Assembly (NCBI GenBank): GCA_001897535.1
Contig: MKTC01000010.1
Coordinates: 52,440 to 116,439, forward strand
Source: Bacteroidetes bacterium 37-13
GTDB taxonomy: Bacteria; Bacteroidota; Bacteroidia; Chitinophagales; LD1
Direction: 5' to 3'
DNA: 64,000 bases
The position numbers were made by a program, and so were the translations under genes. Shown in pieces: positions 17,146 through 26,240 of this stretch. Below the pieces are notes generated by a model. It had not been told where the DNA came from. It saw nothing but the letters and a program-made list of their open reading frames with translations, and searched no databases. The stretch's first letter is position 1, and each line of letters begins with the position of its first letter.

Positions 17146-18597
17146 ATGCGGTTTATAATTTTACTTCTATTCAGCGTTATACTGCAAAGTGCTGTTGCTC
17201 AAGTGGGCATCAACATTTTAATTCCAGATAGCAGTGCAGTTCTTCAATTAGAATCTAATAAAAAAGGGCTTGGACTCACGCGGCTCACAACCACGCAGCG
17301 CGATTCTATTTACAAGCCGCTTAGAGGTTTAACTATTTTCAATACACAAGATAGTGTAATTGAATATTGGAATGGCGATTGCTGGCTGCGCGTTTATGAA
17401 AAAAACTGCTACGAATGTCGCATCAATGTTTTCAATCCAAATCCGGTTGATACTTTAGATAGAGTAGTTGCAGATTCTGTGTTTACAAATATTACAGTAA
17501 ATCAGCTAAACGGAAACCAACAAACAACTTTAGCATTTATTGCCACACCCCCACAAGGTGTTTCGGTTTATTTTGATGGCAACAATATTTTAGATTCCAG
17601 CGGCACGGTAAAGTTAGTTGTGAAAGCCGATATTTTTGCGCAAGGCGGCACGTTCACCATTATTGTTCAAGCTATTTGCGACAATGAAATCAAGTTTACA
17701 ACATACACTGTTTACATTGAACCATGTGTGCAAATTGATGTTTACACCGACCAAAGCAGCTACGATTTACAAGCAAGAAATAGCGCTTTGTTGCCTCCCG
17801 GAGCTTTAAAGTGTGTGGTTTTTAAAGTGAACCAAGGTGCAGTATTACATGGCGATAGTGCAACAGTTCCATCGTATTCAACAGGAAACTTGAATCCAAA
17901 TTCTATTGTAGGAATAGTAAATAATGGTGGCTTTCTCGGCAGAGGAGGCAACGGTGGCTTTGGTGGAAACTTTAACCAATTTCCTCCGGGAAATCCGGGA
18001 CAAAATGGCGGTAACGCTATGAACTTAACCACACGCACTATTTTGGTGAACAATGGTTTAATTTATGGCGGTGGCGGTGGCGGTGGCTCTGTTGGAGTTT
18101 CATTTTCATTTAGCGTGCCAATAATTGGAAACGTAACCATGGGCGTTGGTTTAGGCGGTGGCGGTGGTAGCGAATCGGGTTTAGGCGGCTCTACTGCAAA
18201 CAATGGAGGTTTAAACATTGGCTTATTTCAATCCGGCTTAGATGCTACCGCAGGCAACGCTTCAGTACCGGGTACCGGTGGTGTAATTGCAGTTCCTATT
18301 TCAATTCCAATAAGCATTGCCACAATAAATATTATACCAAGCGGTGGCGGTGGAAATGGCGGTGGTTTTGGGCAAGCAGGGCAAGCAGGATTTGTGGACT
18401 TAACGCTGCAAGTTTGTATTAGTATTCCAATAATTGGAAACACTTGTTTTAATGTGCCATTGGGCGGTTTAGTTCCGGTTTATGGTCCGGCAGGTGGCGC
18501 ACCAGGTTTAGCAATAAAACGCAACAACAATTCATTGCAAGGTTTGCCCGATGGCAGCTACAATTCACCAACCGTGAAAGGTGTAGTTGCTCCTTAA
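17146..18597 (+). CDS. Secreted glycine-rich surface protein
   Basis: The protein has 483 residues from the ATG at 17146; an upstream in-frame ATG-less extension to 17101 is unlikely. A signal peptide ends near AVAQ (residue 19). Residues about 20-85 (VGINILIPDSSAVLQLESNKKGLGLTRL..) match the N-terminal module found on the collagen-like protein at 55375-56703. A middle domain (about 90-220) looks beta-rich. From about residue 260 the sequence is Gly/Asn-rich with clustered GGGG runs alternating with hydrophobic 'SIPIIGN'-type strands. No T9SS sorting domain is visible. It heads a three-gene run with the DUF4412-like and cysQ genes. Function unknown; an extracellular or adhesin-like role is inferred. 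Confidence 0.72.
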   Translation: MRFIILLLFSVILQSAVAQVGINILIPDSSAVLQLESNKKGLGLTRLTTTQRDSIYKPLRGLTIFNTQDSVIEYWNGDCWLRVYEKNCYECRINVFNPNPVDTLDRVVADSVFTNITVNQLNGNQQTTLAFIATPPQGVSVYFDGNNILDSSGTVKLVVKADIFAQGGTFTIIVQAICDNEIKFTTYTVYIEPCVQIDVYTDQSSYDLQARNSALLPPGALKCVVFKVNQGAVLHGDSATVPSYSTGNLNPNSIVGIVNNGGFLGRGGNGGFGGNFNQFPPGNPGQNGGNAMNLTTRTILVNNGLIYGGGGGGGSVGVSFSFSVPIIGNVTMGVGLGGGGGSESGLGGSTANNGGLNIGLFQSGLDATAGNASVPGTGGVIAVPISIPISIATINIIPSGGGGNGGGFGQAGQAGFVDLTLQVCISIPIIGNTCFNVPLGGLVPVYGPAGGAPGLAIKRNNNSLQGLPDGSYNSPTVKGVVAP

Positions 18598-18624
18598 TTT
18601 TTCAATTTCAAATTTGTAGAAGTT

Positions 18625-19302
18625 ATGCTCTCAAAAATAAAATTAGTAGCGCTCTCGCTGTTTACACTTGTAGTTTTTAATTTTTCAAACGCTAATGCGC
18701 AAGGCTTTGTAATTGGTATGAAATATAACAATGCCGCTGTGCCAAACATGAACACAGAACTTGTTTGGAATATTAACAAAGGAAATTGTAAACTGCAAAT
18801 GAAGACACAGTACGAAGGCAGAAATGTTTCTTCATTTTTTTATACTGATGTAGCAGGAAACAGTATAAAAATGTTGGAAGAAAATCCCGCTAACCAAAAG
18901 AAGATTTTCTATACCATCAACATCAATTCGCTAATGCCTGATGCACGCTTCGATTACAAACGCGGCAGAGCAAATATTTTAAACGAAACCAAAACTATTG
19001 CAGGAATAAGCTGTAAGAAAGTTGAATATACTACCGACAAATTTACCTGCGAATTTTGGTTGGCAGAATCATTGCCAGATGTAAAATCGTGGTCGCGCTT
19101 TTTCCAATCATATCCTGAATTAAATGCCATTGCCGAAGCCGGGCTTTCGGGTTTTCCTTTGGCTTCAACGGTAAAAGATTTATTAGGAAATTTATTGGCT
19201 TCGTTTGAGACCACCGAAGTGAAACCAACGCAATTCTCCGCTTCAGATTTCATTGTTCCTTCCGATTATATTGATGCTTCTAAACTTGAACGAAAAAAGT
19301 AA
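18625..19302 (+). CDS. Exported DUF4412-like protein
   Basis: This 225-residue protein has a signal peptide (residues 1-25, cleaved after NANA). The mature part resembles the DUF4412/GLPGLI class of Bacteroidota periplasmic proteins: a 'Y.....NKGNCKLQMK' strand pattern, then 'ETKTIAGISCKKVEYTTD' and 'CEFWLAESLPDVKSW', the typical 'T..I.G..C.KY....' core. No enzymatic motif is present and no function is known. It starts 27 bp after the glycine-rich protein gene and ends 2 bp before cysQ. Confidence 0.7.
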   Translation: MLSKIKLVALSLFTLVVFNFSNANAQGFVIGMKYNNAAVPNMNTELVWNINKGNCKLQMKTQYEGRNVSSFFYTDVAGNSIKMLEENPANQKKIFYTININSLMPDARFDYKRGRANILNETKTIAGISCKKVEYTTDKFTCEFWLAESLPDVKSWSRFFQSYPELNAIAEAGLSGFPLASTVKDLLGNLLASFETTEVKPTQFSASDFIVPSDYIDASKLERKK

Positions 19303-19304
19303 AA

Positions 19305-20102
19305 GTGAACCAGCTTCCTAAATATAAAGGAATTGATGTTTCTTTAATTGTAGAAACTGCTACCAATGCCGCAAAGGCAATTTTAGAGATTTACAAATCT
19401 TCGTTTGAAGTATTATTAAAAGAAGATAAAAGCCCGCTCACCGAAGCAGATAAACAGTCGAACCAAATTATTGAAACTTTGCTAAAAAAGCATTTCCCAA
19501 AAATTCCCATTCTTTCAGAAGAATCAAAGCAAATTCCTTTTAGTGAGCGCAAAAATTGGCAACAATTTTGGTTGGTAGATCCATTAGACGGCACTAAAGA
19601 ATTCATTAACCGAAATGGCGATTTCACCGTTAATATTGCTCTAATAGAAAACAACAAACCGGTTTTAGGAGTTGTTTATATTCCGGTTTCGCATCTGTGC
19701 TATATTGGAATTTTGGGTGAAGGAGCTTTTAAAATAGAGCAAGGCAAAACGCCACTTCGCATAAAAAAGAGCACTTCTAATTCCTTTGAAGAACTAAAAC
19801 TTGTTCGAGTTGTTGGCAGCCGTTCGCATCTTTCTACTGAAACTATTGATTTTGTGAACGAGCTAAAAGAGCAAGGCAAAGATGTAGTATTTGTTTCTCG
19901 CGGCAGTTCTTTAAAACTTTGCTTAGTTGCCGAGGGCGAAGCCGATGTTTACCCGAGATTTGGGCCTACCATGGAATGGGACACCGCTGCGGCTCAAGCT
20001 GTGGTTGAAGCAGCCGGAAAGCGAGTGATAGATTCTACAACCAACAAACCTTTGGTATACAACAAAGAAAATCTACTGAATAATTGGTTTTTAGTTCAAT
20101 AA
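19305..20102 (+). CDS. cysQ: 3'(2'),5'-bisphosphate nucleotidase CysQ
   Basis: The 265-residue enzyme belongs to the inositol-monophosphatase superfamily and removes the 3' phosphate from PAP/PAPS, recycling the by-product of sulfate activation. Metal-binding motifs are 'DPLDGTKEFINRNGDF' (first Asp pair) and 'GPTMEWDTAAAQAV' (C-terminal Asp), with Glu in 'ILSEESK'. The start is GTG at 19305, two bases after the stop of the preceding gene, implying translational coupling. Other sulfate-assimilation genes are not in the window. Confidence 0.93.
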   Translation: MNQLPKYKGIDVSLIVETATNAAKAILEIYKSSFEVLLKEDKSPLTEADKQSNQIIETLLKKHFPKIPILSEESKQIPFSERKNWQQFWLVDPLDGTKEFINRNGDFTVNIALIENNKPVLGVVYIPVSHLCYIGILGEGAFKIEQGKTPLRIKKSTSNSFEELKLVRVVGSRSHLSTETIDFVNELKEQGKDVVFVSRGSSLKLCLVAEGEADVYPRFGPTMEWDTAAAQAVVEAAGKRVIDSTTNKPLVYNKENLLNNWFLVQ

Positions 20103-20113
20103 TTATCTACTTC

Positions 20114-20144
20114 AGCGAAAAACGCTTATTAGCGAATTTTCGCT
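20114..20144 (+). terminator. Terminator after cysQ
   Basis: AGCGAAAA (20114-20121) pairs with TTTTCGCT (20137-20144), and inside it CGCT (20123-20126) pairs with AGCG (20131-20134) around TATT. It is followed by a T-rich stretch. Confidence 0.6.
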
Positions 20145-20170
20145 TGTATTTTCAATTTTATTTTACAACC

Positions 20171-20204
20171 TTTGCCGCGCAAAAAATAAGATGCACTTAT
20201 TTTG
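20171..20204 (+). promoter_or_regulatory. Probable promoter of aceBA
   Basis: TTTG (20171-20174) and TTATTTTG (20197-20204; 7 of 8 matches to TAnnTTTG) are separated by 22 bases. Initiation near 20211 would give a leader of about 23 bases to the aceB ATG. Confidence 0.45.
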
Positions 20205-20233
20205 AATCTATAATTAACGTTTTAAATTAAGAT

Positions 20234-21808
20234 ATGGCAATTAAGATTAACGCTCCTATTACACCAGAATACGCTGAAATATTAACTCCTGAAGCATTAG
20301 TATTTGTAGAAAAACTTCAAAAAAACTTCAACACAAAACGCTTAGAACTTCTACAAGCTCGCCAAAACAGACAACAAGAAATTGATGGCGGAAAATTACC
20401 AGATTTTTTACCTGAAACAAAAAACATTCGTGAAAGCGATTGGGTAGCTGCGCCAATTCCTGCCGATTTGCAAGACCGTAGAGTAGAAATTACAGGTCCG
20501 GTTGATAGAAAAATGATTATCAACGCTTTAAACAGCGGAGCTAAAATGTTTATGGCAGATTTTGAAGATTCAAACTCGCCATTTTGGAGCAATAATATCG
20601 AAGGGCAAATTAACCTTCGCGATGCAAATCGCAGAACCATTTCTTTTAAAAACGAAGCCGGAAAAGAATATAAACTAAACGATAAAATTGCTACGCTTTT
20701 GGTTCGCCCGCGCGGTTGGCATTTAAACGAAAAACACGTAACCGTTGATGGTGAAGAAATGAGCGGTTCACTTTTCGATTTTGGTTTATACTTCTTCCAT
20801 AATGTAAAACAACTTCAAGCAAACGGCACCGGACCATATTTCTATTTACCAAAAATGGAAAGCCATTTGGAAGCGCGCTTGTGGAATGATGCTTTTGTGT
20901 TTGCACAAAATGAATTAGGCGTTGCACAAGGCACTATTAAAGCAACTGTTTTAATTGAAACTATTTTAGCAACATTCGAGTTGCACGAAATTATATACGA
21001 ACTCCGCGAACACATGGCAGGCTTAAACTGCGGTCGTTGGGATTATATTTTCAGCTATATTAAGCGTTTGCGCAATGTTCCGGGCTATGTTTTGCCAGAT
21101 AGAGGTCAAGTTACAATGGCTGTTCCGTTTATGTCTTCATACAGCAAATTGGTTATTCAAACTTGCCACAAACGCAAGGTTCACGCCATGGGCGGAATGA
21201 GTGCTTTTATTCCAATTAAAGGCGATGACGAAGCCAACAAAGCAGCAATAGATAAAGTATATCAAGATAAACTTCGCGAAGCCACAAACGGGCACGATGG
21301 CACTTGGGTGGCGCATCCGGGTTTGGTGAAAGTAGCAATGGACGTTTTTAACGAACACATGACAACGCCAAACAATTACAGTATCTTGCGCGAAGGAGAA
21401 GTTTACACTCAAAAAGATTTATTGCAAGTACCAGAAGGCACAATTACTGAAGCAGGATTGCGCATGAATATCAACGTTGGTATTTTATATATTGAAAGTT
21501 GGTTGCGCGGTGTTGGAGCAGCAGCAATTTACAATTTAATGGAAGACGCAGCTACTGCCGAAATTTCGAGAACACAAGTTTGGCAATGGATTAAAAACAG
21601 CAGCAAATTAGATGACGGAAGAACCGTAACCTACGAACTGTTTAAAGAAATTCTACCAAGTGAACTTAAAGAAGTAAAAGCCTATGTTGGCGAAGCAGCA
21701 TTCAATACACCAACTATGAAACGCGCCATCGAAATGTTTGATAGATTGGTTCAACAAGGTGATTATGTAGAATTTTTAACCCTTCCGGCTTACCAAGAAA
21801 TTGACTAA
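20234..21808 (+). CDS. aceB: Malate synthase A
   Basis: This 524-residue enzyme condenses glyoxylate with acetyl-CoA to malate, the second step of the glyoxylate shunt. It matches the A-form in length. Visible blocks are 'DFEDSNSPFW', the signature 'REHMAGLNCGRWDYIFS' and the C-terminal catalytic region 'GVGAAAIYNLMEDAATAEI'. It precedes aceA by 36 bp on the same strand, so the two shunt enzymes are one operon, with a terminator hairpin after aceA. The XRE/ScfR-type protein at 701-2221 is a candidate regulator. Confidence 0.97.
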   Translation: MAIKINAPITPEYAEILTPEALVFVEKLQKNFNTKRLELLQARQNRQQEIDGGKLPDFLPETKNIRESDWVAAPIPADLQDRRVEITGPVDRKMIINALNSGAKMFMADFEDSNSPFWSNNIEGQINLRDANRRTISFKNEAGKEYKLNDKIATLLVRPRGWHLNEKHVTVDGEEMSGSLFDFGLYFFHNVKQLQANGTGPYFYLPKMESHLEARLWNDAFVFAQNELGVAQGTIKATVLIETILATFELHEIIYELREHMAGLNCGRWDYIFSYIKRLRNVPGYVLPDRGQVTMAVPFMSSYSKLVIQTCHKRKVHAMGGMSAFIPIKGDDEANKAAIDKVYQDKLREATNGHDGTWVAHPGLVKVAMDVFNEHMTTPNNYSILREGEVYTQKDLLQVPEGTITEAGLRMNINVGILYIESWLRGVGAAAIYNLMEDAATAEISRTQVWQWIKNSSKLDDGRTVTYELFKEILPSELKEVKAYVGEAAFNTPTMKRAIEMFDRLVQQGDYVEFLTLPAYQEID

Positions 21809-21844
21809 ATACTAAATTTTTAAACTAGAAAACAAAAAAAAAGC

Positions 21845-23122
21845 ATGACCAAAACAGAAAGAGCACTCGCGCTCAAAAAAGAATGGGAAACAAACCCACG
21901 TTGGAAAAATGTTACACGTCCTTACACAGCCGAAGAAGTTGTAAATATTTCGGGCTCTGTGCAGGTTGAATACACTTTAGCTCGCAATGGAGCAGAAAAG
22001 TTGTGGAAACTTTTAAACAGCGAACCTTGGGTTGCAGGTTTAGGTGCACTTACAGGAAACCAAGCCGTACAAGAAGTTACAGCAGGCATGAAAGCAATTT
22101 ACCTTTCGGGTTGGCAAGTAGCTGCCGATGCAAACCTTGGCAGCACAATGTATCCTGACCAATCTCTTTATCCTGCAGATTCTGTTCCTGCAGTTGCAAA
22201 GCGCATCAACAATGCTTTAATGCGCAGAGACCAAATCGAATACATGGAAGGTGAGCCAACACGCGACTGGATGGTGCCAATTGTTGCCGATGCAGAAGCT
22301 GGTTTTGGCGGAAACTTAAATGCTTTTGAATTAATGAAAGGCATGATTGAAGCAGGAGTTGCAGGTGTGCACTGGGAAGACCAACTTTCTTCTGCTAAAA
22401 AATGCGGACACTTGGGCGGAAAAGTTTTAGTACCAACTCAAGAAGCTATCAACAAATTAGTTTCTGCTCGTTTGGCTGCCGATGTTTGCAATACGCCAAC
22501 TTTGGTAATTGCAAGAACTGATGCAGAAGCGGCTAACTTAATTACTTCTGATATTGACCCACGCGACCATAAATTCTTAACCGGTTCTCGTACCAACGAA
22601 GGTTTTTACTATGTAAAAAATGGCTTAGAGCAAGGAATTGATCGCGGTCTTTCTTACGCACCTTATGCCGATTTAATTTGGATGGAAACAGGAAATCCTG
22701 ATTTAGGTTTAGCACGCGAATTTGCACAAGGCATTCATGCAAAGTATCCTGGAAAAATGTTGGCATACAACTGCTCACCTTCATTTAACTGGGCTAAATT
22801 TATGGATGAAAAACAAATGCGCACTTTCCGTGAAGATATTGCTGCAATGGGTTACAAATTCCAATTCATTACATTGGCAGGTTTCCACGCTTTAAATTCT
22901 TCAATGTTTGATTTATCTAAGAACTATGTAGAGCGCGGCATGGCAGGCTTTAGCGAAATGCAACAACGCGAATTTGCAATGGAAAAAGATGGCTTTAAAG
23001 CTATTAAACACCAATCTTTTGTAGGCACAGGCTATTTTGATGCTGTACAAAACGTGGTGCAACAAGGGCAAAGTTCAACTACTGCTCTTGCAGGTTCTAC
23101 CGAAGCAGAACAATTCCATTAA
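21845..23122 (+). CDS. aceA: Isocitrate lyase
   Basis: The 425-residue enzyme cleaves isocitrate to succinate and glyoxylate. The catalytic motif KKCGH spans residues 185-189 with Cys187 as the acid/base; '[18 protein letters not shown]' supplies the Mg-binding acidic residues and 'YNCSPSFNW' a further active-site block. Length is that of the short bacterial form. Together with aceB it allows growth on acetate or fatty acids, which agrees with an acyl-CoA dehydrogenase gene elsewhere in the window. Confidence 0.97.
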   Translation: MTKTERALALKKEWETNPRWKNVTRPYTAEEVVNISGSVQVEYTLARNGAEKLWKLLNSEPWVAGLGALTGNQAVQEVTAGMKAIYLSGWQVAADANLGSTMYPDQSLYPADSVPAVAKRINNALMRRDQIEYMEGEPTRDWMVPIVADAEAGFGGNLNAFELMKGMIEAGVAGVHWEDQLSSAKKCGHLGGKVLVPTQEAINKLVSARLAADVCNTPTLVIARTDAEAANLITSDIDPRDHKFLTGSRTNEGFYYVKNGLEQGIDRGLSYAPYADLIWMETGNPDLGLAREFAQGIHAKYPGKMLAYNCSPSFNWAKFMDEKQMRTFREDIAAMGYKFQFITLAGFHALNSSMFDLSKNYVERGMAGFSEMQQREFAMEKDGFKAIKHQSFVGTGYFDAVQNVVQQGQSSTTALAGSTEAEQFH

Positions 23123-23145
23123 TAGATTACAAAATTAACTATCAA

Positions 23146-23173
23146 GAAAAGCTGTCTGCAAAGGCAGCTTTTC
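23146..23173 (+). terminator. Strong terminator after aceA
   Basis: GAAAAGCTGTCT (23146-23157) pairs with AGGCAGCTTTTC (23162-23173) with one wobble, closing a GCAA tetraloop of the stable GNRA type, followed by CTCTTTT. Confidence 0.85.
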
Positions 23174-23196
23174 CTCTTTTAGCTACTTACATTAAT

Positions 23197-23204
23197 TAAC
23201 TTTG
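23197..23204 (+). promoter_or_regulatory. -7 element of yjdM promoter
   Basis: TAACTTTG matches the Bacteroidota consensus TAnnTTTG exactly, 26 bases before the yjdM ATG. I see no clear TTG at the -33 position. Confidence 0.5.
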
Positions 23205-23230
23205 CACCAAAACAATTTACTTTTAATCAA

Positions 23231-23575
23231 ATGAGCGAAACTATAAAATGCCCTGCTTGCAAATCTGAATTCACGAATGTAGATGGAGAGAAAATGATAT
23301 GCTATGAATGTTTTCATGAATGGCAACAAGAAGCCGAAGAACCTATTGAAACACTTTCGGAAAAAGTGTTTGATGCCAATGGTAATGAACTTCTTAATGG
23401 AGATTCAGTTGTGGTATTAAAAGACCTTCCGGTAAAAGGTTCGCCCAAGCCCGTAAAAGCAGGCACTAAAGTGAAAAACATTCGCCTAAACATAGATTCT
23501 GACCATAATATTGATTGCAAAATTGAAGGCTTTGGCTCTATGGCTTTAAAGTCAGAATTTGTGAGAAAGGCATAA
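23231..23575 (+). CDS. yjdM: YjdM/PhnA family zinc-ribbon protein
   Basis: The 114-residue protein has an N-terminal zinc ribbon (CPAC at 8-11 and CYEC at 24-27) and the C-terminal SH3-like PhnA domain ('[24 protein letters not shown]'). The family was once called 'alkylphosphonate utilisation protein PhnA' only from its position in E. coli; no role in phosphonate use is shown, and no phn genes are here. It stands alone with its own -7 element. Confidence 0.92.
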   Translation: MSETIKCPACKSEFTNVDGEKMICYECFHEWQQEAEEPIETLSEKVFDANGNELLNGDSVVVLKDLPVKGSPKPVKAGTKVKNIRLNIDSDHNIDCKIEGFGSMALKSEFVRKA

Positions 23576-23583
23576 CTGTTTTG

Positions 23584-24240
23584 TTATCTCCTCTCCTTTT
23601 CTGCAATCACTAAATTATTTGTCCATTCCACATCTTTTAGTATTCGCGCTGCTAAACTATTTTCAATAAATAATTGCTTTATATTATTGAGTTCTTTCGC
23701 AGAAAATGTTTCTGCAATTGTGTTGTAGATTACTTTTCCGTTAGGCTTTAAATGTTTACACAAGTCTTTAATAAATGCTGCTTGGGTAAATGCTTCCGGA
23801 ATTGTATTCACAATAAAAATATCTACCACAATAATTTCAAAAGTAGTATCTGTTTGTTTCAAATATTCAAGCGCATCAACATTGGTGATGTGAATATTTT
23901 CAAAGCTATTTACATTGAAATCGCTTTCGGCAATGCGGATAATTTCTTCATCAATTTCAACCAATTCAATAAAACAATTAGAATTAAAATCCTTCCGTAC
24001 CGTTTCAATAATACTTCCGGCACCTAAACCCAAAACCAAAATATTTTCAGTACTTCTACTAAGTCCAATTTCTTCCAGACCTGCCTTTAATATTTTCTGA
24101 AGCGAACCGTAGGAATAATTACTAATTGCGGTATCTAAAGTTTTCTTTCCATTGATAAGATTAACCTCCAACTGCCCGTTCAACTTTGATTGATACGATT
24201 TTAACTGTATTGGAAATAAATAGCTAAAGATATTCTTCAT
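23584..24240 (-). CDS. Spermidine-synthase-like SAM-dependent methyltransferase fold protein
   Basis: This 218-residue protein has a Rossmann SAM-type fold: the glycine loop 'ENILVLGLGAGSI' (about residues 64-76), the acidic end of strand 2 'ELVEIDEEII', 'TNVDALEYL' and 'EIIVVDIFI' at strand 4. This is the arrangement of polyamine synthase-like proteins, but the N-terminal beta domain and the full aminopropyltransferase motifs are absent, so the substrate is uncertain. The gene converges on yjdM with an 8 bp gap. Confidence 0.75.
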   Translation of the reverse strand: MKNIFSYLFPIQLKSYQSKLNGQLEVNLINGKKTLDTAISNYSYGSLQKILKAGLEEIGLSRSTENILVLGLGAGSIIETVRKDFNSNCFIELVEIDEEIIRIAESDFNVNSFENIHITNVDALEYLKQTDTTFEIIVVDIFIVNTIPEAFTQAAFIKDLCKHLKPNGKVIYNTIAETFSAKELNNIKQLFIENSLAARILKDVEWTNNLVIAEKERR

Positions 24241-24321
24241 TCAATTTAAATTGGGATAGTTTAAACTTCTGTACCAATTGCAATACTGCACACTATTGGG
24301 TTTTCTGTATTTTTTTCATTC

Positions 24322-25401
24322 TTATGGGTTAATTGTAAGAAATACATATGCAAACAAATTTACCAGCAAAACTACACCATAAACAATATTACTACGCCCA
24401 CCAATTAGTGAAAGCATTACAGTAAAAATAGATATGGCTAATAAGATTATAGGTAACAACTCAAGTCCTAAAATTAATGGCAAGTCAAAAAGGTAACTAA
24501 CAAGAGAAACTGTGGGAATAGTCAATCCAATGCTTGCAAGTGCAGAGCCAAGTGCTAAGTTCAAACTATTTTGCAGCTTGTTCTTCCTTGCTGCTGATAC
24601 AGCAGCAATTCCTTCTGGCAATAAAATTACTGCAGCAATGATTATTCCAACTAAACTTCTAGGTAATCCATAAGAAGTTAATACACTTTCTAATGGTGTA
24701 GAAAGTGATTTTGCAAGTAACACAACTATTGTTAGGCAAACTAACAGAAACACTAAACTTATAATAAATGATTTGTTTGAAACATCATTGTGTGTATCTT
24801 CTGTATCAGAAGTTGTTGCTGTCATAAAGTACTCTCGATATCTAATTGTTTGAGCCGACACAAAAGCAATATAAATTACTAAACAAGCAATAATCTCAAA
24901 GAGTAATTGTCTTTCGGTATAATATGGACCAATAATACTACTCGTAAAAGTTGGTAGTATCATGGTGAATGTAACAATAGATACAAGCGCAACAAGTGCA
25001 ATTTTTACAGAAAGTGAAGAAAAGGTCTGAGTATGGTATTTGCGCCCCCCAATAAATAAAGAGAAGCCTATTATCCCATTCAGAATTAACATTACAGCAG
25101 CATATACCGTATCTCTTGCAAAAGATGCATATTCCTTTCCTCCAGTCATCATCAGCGAAATAATGATTGCAACTTCAATAACGGTAACAGATACCGCTAA
25201 AATTATAGTTCCGTATGGTTCTCCTACTCTATGAGCAACAATTTCAGAGTGGTGAACGGCAGACATTACACATAGTAGTAGTAATACGCCAGCCAATACC
25301 TGAAAAATAATATTATCATCTAATAACCCAGAAAAATATAAGATACAAGCAATAATGGGTAACGAGGTAGTCCATTCATAAAGGGTTACTATCTTTTGCA
25401 T
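24322..25401 (-). CDS. chaA: Ca2+/H+ (cation/proton) antiporter ChaA-like
   Basis: The 359-residue polytopic membrane protein of the CaCA superfamily has about 11 helices. The two conserved alpha repeats are visible: 'VGEPYGTIILAVSVTVIEVA' in the first half and 'AAVILLPEGIAAVSAARKN' followed by 'LNLALGSALASIGLTIP' in the second, each with the membrane-embedded acidic residue (E in TVIEVA and in LPEG). Such proteins expel Ca2+, Na+ or K+ in exchange for protons. Length is near that of E. coli ChaA. It appears monocistronic, with a 362 bp gap upstream. Confidence 0.9.
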   Translation of the reverse strand: MQKIVTLYEWTTSLPIIACILYFSGLLDDNIIFQVLAGVLLLLCVMSAVHHSEIVAHRVGEPYGTIILAVSVTVIEVAIIISLMMTGGKEYASFARDTVYAAVMLILNGIIGFSLFIGGRKYHTQTFSSLSVKIALVALVSIVTFTMILPTFTSSIIGPYYTERQLLFEIIACLVIYIAFVSAQTIRYREYFMTATTSDTEDTHNDVSNKSFIISLVFLLVCLTIVVLLAKSLSTPLESVLTSYGLPRSLVGIIIAAVILLPEGIAAVSAARKNKLQNSLNLALGSALASIGLTIPTVSLVSYLFDLPLILGLELLPIILLAISIFTVMLSLIGGRSNIVYGVVLLVNLFAYVFLTINP

Positions 25402-25763
25402 ATTTTAATTTTAATTTTTACCCTTTCATTTCTTCTTAAACATATTAAGACATTAAACAACTATCAGAAAACATTCTCAAAACATGGCAATATTCATCAA
25501 ATGCTTTTATCACTAACAATGCTTATAGCAATAAACATTATGACAAATAAACAGACATGGAAATACATGTCATTCTTACATTCTAATTCTGTAAGTTTAT
25601 TTTGAACCTATCAACTTTTCTACTTTCTGTTTCGCACAAAAATATTTTTTTCACTCAATCTCCCATAGCCATCATTCACTATATTAGTTAATATAAATTT
25701 ATTTTAAATGGCATAAGACATATACAATCTGTATTACTTTCTTTACATTTCAAACAAAATTTT
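25402..25763. other. AT-rich intergenic region
   Basis: The 362 bp between divergent chaA and the YkgJ gene hold only an unconvincing 69-codon frame and no RNA gene I can recognise. TACATTTC at about 25743-25750 is one mismatch from the -7 consensus and could serve the YkgJ gene. Confidence 0.5.
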
Positions 25764-26240
25764 GTGTACGAACAAATTTTAAAAAACGGACAGCAGAAAA
25801 AAAAATATTTAGCAGCCGCATTAAAAAAAGCTGCGAAAAAAAAAGCTGCTGAAAAAATTTTACCCGAGTTACACGAAGCAGCTTTTAAAGAAATTGACTG
25901 TTTGAATTGTGCGCGCTGCTGCAAAAATATTTCTCCGCGTTTTAAAACGCCTGATATAAAGCGCATTTCAAAAGAATTAGGAATGAAAGAATCTGCCTTT
26001 ATCGAAAGTTATTTACACTTAGATGAAGATGGCGATTATGTAGTAAAAAACAATCCTTGTCCTTTCCTTGAAAAAGACAACAAGTGTTCCATTTACGAAG
26101 TACGCCCCGGTGATTGCAAAAAATATCCGTACACCGATTCAGGTGATTTTTTTGAATATCCAAACACAACCGTTCAAAACATTTCTTATTGCCCAGCAGT
26201 GGTAAGAGTTTTAGAGAATATTGCTACTAAAGTTAAGTAG
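25764..26240 (+). CDS. YkgJ-family cysteine cluster protein
   Basis: This 158-residue protein starts at a GTG. A Lys/Ala-rich helical N-terminus (about residues 10-35) precedes the cysteine cluster: CLNCARCC (about 46-53), then 'CPFLEKDNKCSIYEVRPGDC' with the family's CPFL..CxIY..RPxxC pattern, and a last Cys near the end (SYCPA). The family probably binds a zinc or Fe-S cluster; its function is not established. Its stop codon directly abuts the stop of the converging oxygenase gene (TAG|CTA). Confidence 0.87.
   Translation: MYEQILKNGQQKKKYLAAALKKAAKKKAAEKILPELHEAAFKEIDCLNCARCCKNISPRFKTPDIKRISKELGMKESAFIESYLHLDEDGDYVVKNNPCPFLEKDNKCSIYEVRPGDCKKYPYTDSGDFFEYPNTTVQNISYCPAVVRVLENIATKVK

Noticed and set aside
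17930..18400. Short repeated GGTGGCGGT-like units
   Set aside because: Codon repeats for glycine runs in a coding sequence; no spacer structure, so not CRISPR or a mobile repeat.
25396..25605. A 69-codon plus-strand frame between chaA and the YkgJ gene
   Set aside because: It starts inside the chaA start codon, is very AT-rich with no domain pattern and has no promoter; more likely chance.
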